Assembly: GCA_025351555.1 (NCBI GenBank)
Contig: JANXVS010000284.1
Span: 1 to 5,158 of the forward strand
Reading direction: 5' to 3'
DNA from: Pseudomonadota bacterium
GTDB taxonomy: Bacteria > Pseudomonadota > Gammaproteobacteria > Xanthomonadales > Rhodanobacteraceae
Length of the DNA stretch: 5,158 nucleotides
Below the pieces are notes generated by a model that was given only the letters and a program-made list of their open reading frames with translations, had not been told where the DNA came from and did no database searches. Shown here one piece after another: positions 5,080-5,158 of the stretch. The translations under genes were made by a program, and so were the position numbers. Position 1 is the first letter of the stretch; each line of letters begins with the position of its first letter.

Positions 5080-5158
5080 TGGCTGAAGGCCGGGCAGCGG
5101 CGCGCAGCTTCAAAGTACACAAAGCAACAAAAGATACGGCCAGTGCCGTGTTTGGAGG
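5080..5158 (-). pseudogene. Possible out-of-frame upstream part of the transferase gene
   Basis: In the transferase's own frame a TGA lies at 5110-5112. Another minus-strand frame is open from the right edge and reads PPNTALAVSFVAL near 5158-5120. A hydrophobic strand of this sort (ALAVS-like) usually lies shortly before GVDxE in Sfp-type enzymes. A single-base indel between about 5082 and 5115 would join the two. The evidence is short and suggestive only, because the window ends here. Confidence 0.25.

Overview
The window is GC-rich and densely coded, and every credible gene lies on the minus strand. The run of genes (half of a phosphopantetheinyl transferase, a large single-pass membrane protein, an ECF sigma factor, its membrane anti-sigma factor, a secreted PDZ protein and a serine-hydrolase-fold protein) and the codon usage suggest a high-GC gammaproteobacterium, most likely of the Xanthomonadales (Xanthomonadaceae or Rhodanobacteraceae). 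That placement comes from the look of the proteins, not from a marker gene.

In transcription order (right to left): 5079-4699 encodes the catalytic half of an Sfp-type 4'-phosphopantetheinyl transferase, whose frame is broken by a stop just upstream. 4620-2914 encodes a 568-residue protein with an N-terminal membrane anchor, a globular region, a long proline-rich linker and a small C-terminal beta-rich domain. 2876-2238 encodes an ECF sigma factor. It overlaps by 19 bp the anti-sigma gene at 2256-1792, a one-pass membrane protein with no cysteine. Ten bases further on, 1781-780 encodes an exported PDZ-domain protein. After a spacer of about 100 bp with two short inverted repeats comes the start of an exported beta-lactamase/penicillin-binding-protein-fold protein (668 to the left edge).

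The core is a sigma / anti-sigma / PDZ unit that looks translationally coupled. The simplest reading is an envelope-signalling operon. The sigma factor is held at the inner membrane by the anti-sigma, and one or more periplasmic proteins encoded downstream either feed a signal to it or act as its output. The most striking detail is in the last gene. It has the overall sequence of a class C beta-lactamase-like hydrolase, but the catalytic SxxK is AATE and the YxN motif is YST, so it appears to be a non-catalytic binder or sensor. No RNA genes, CRISPR arrays, insertion sequences or convincing rho-independent terminators were seen. No gene-free stretch exceeds about 110 bp.
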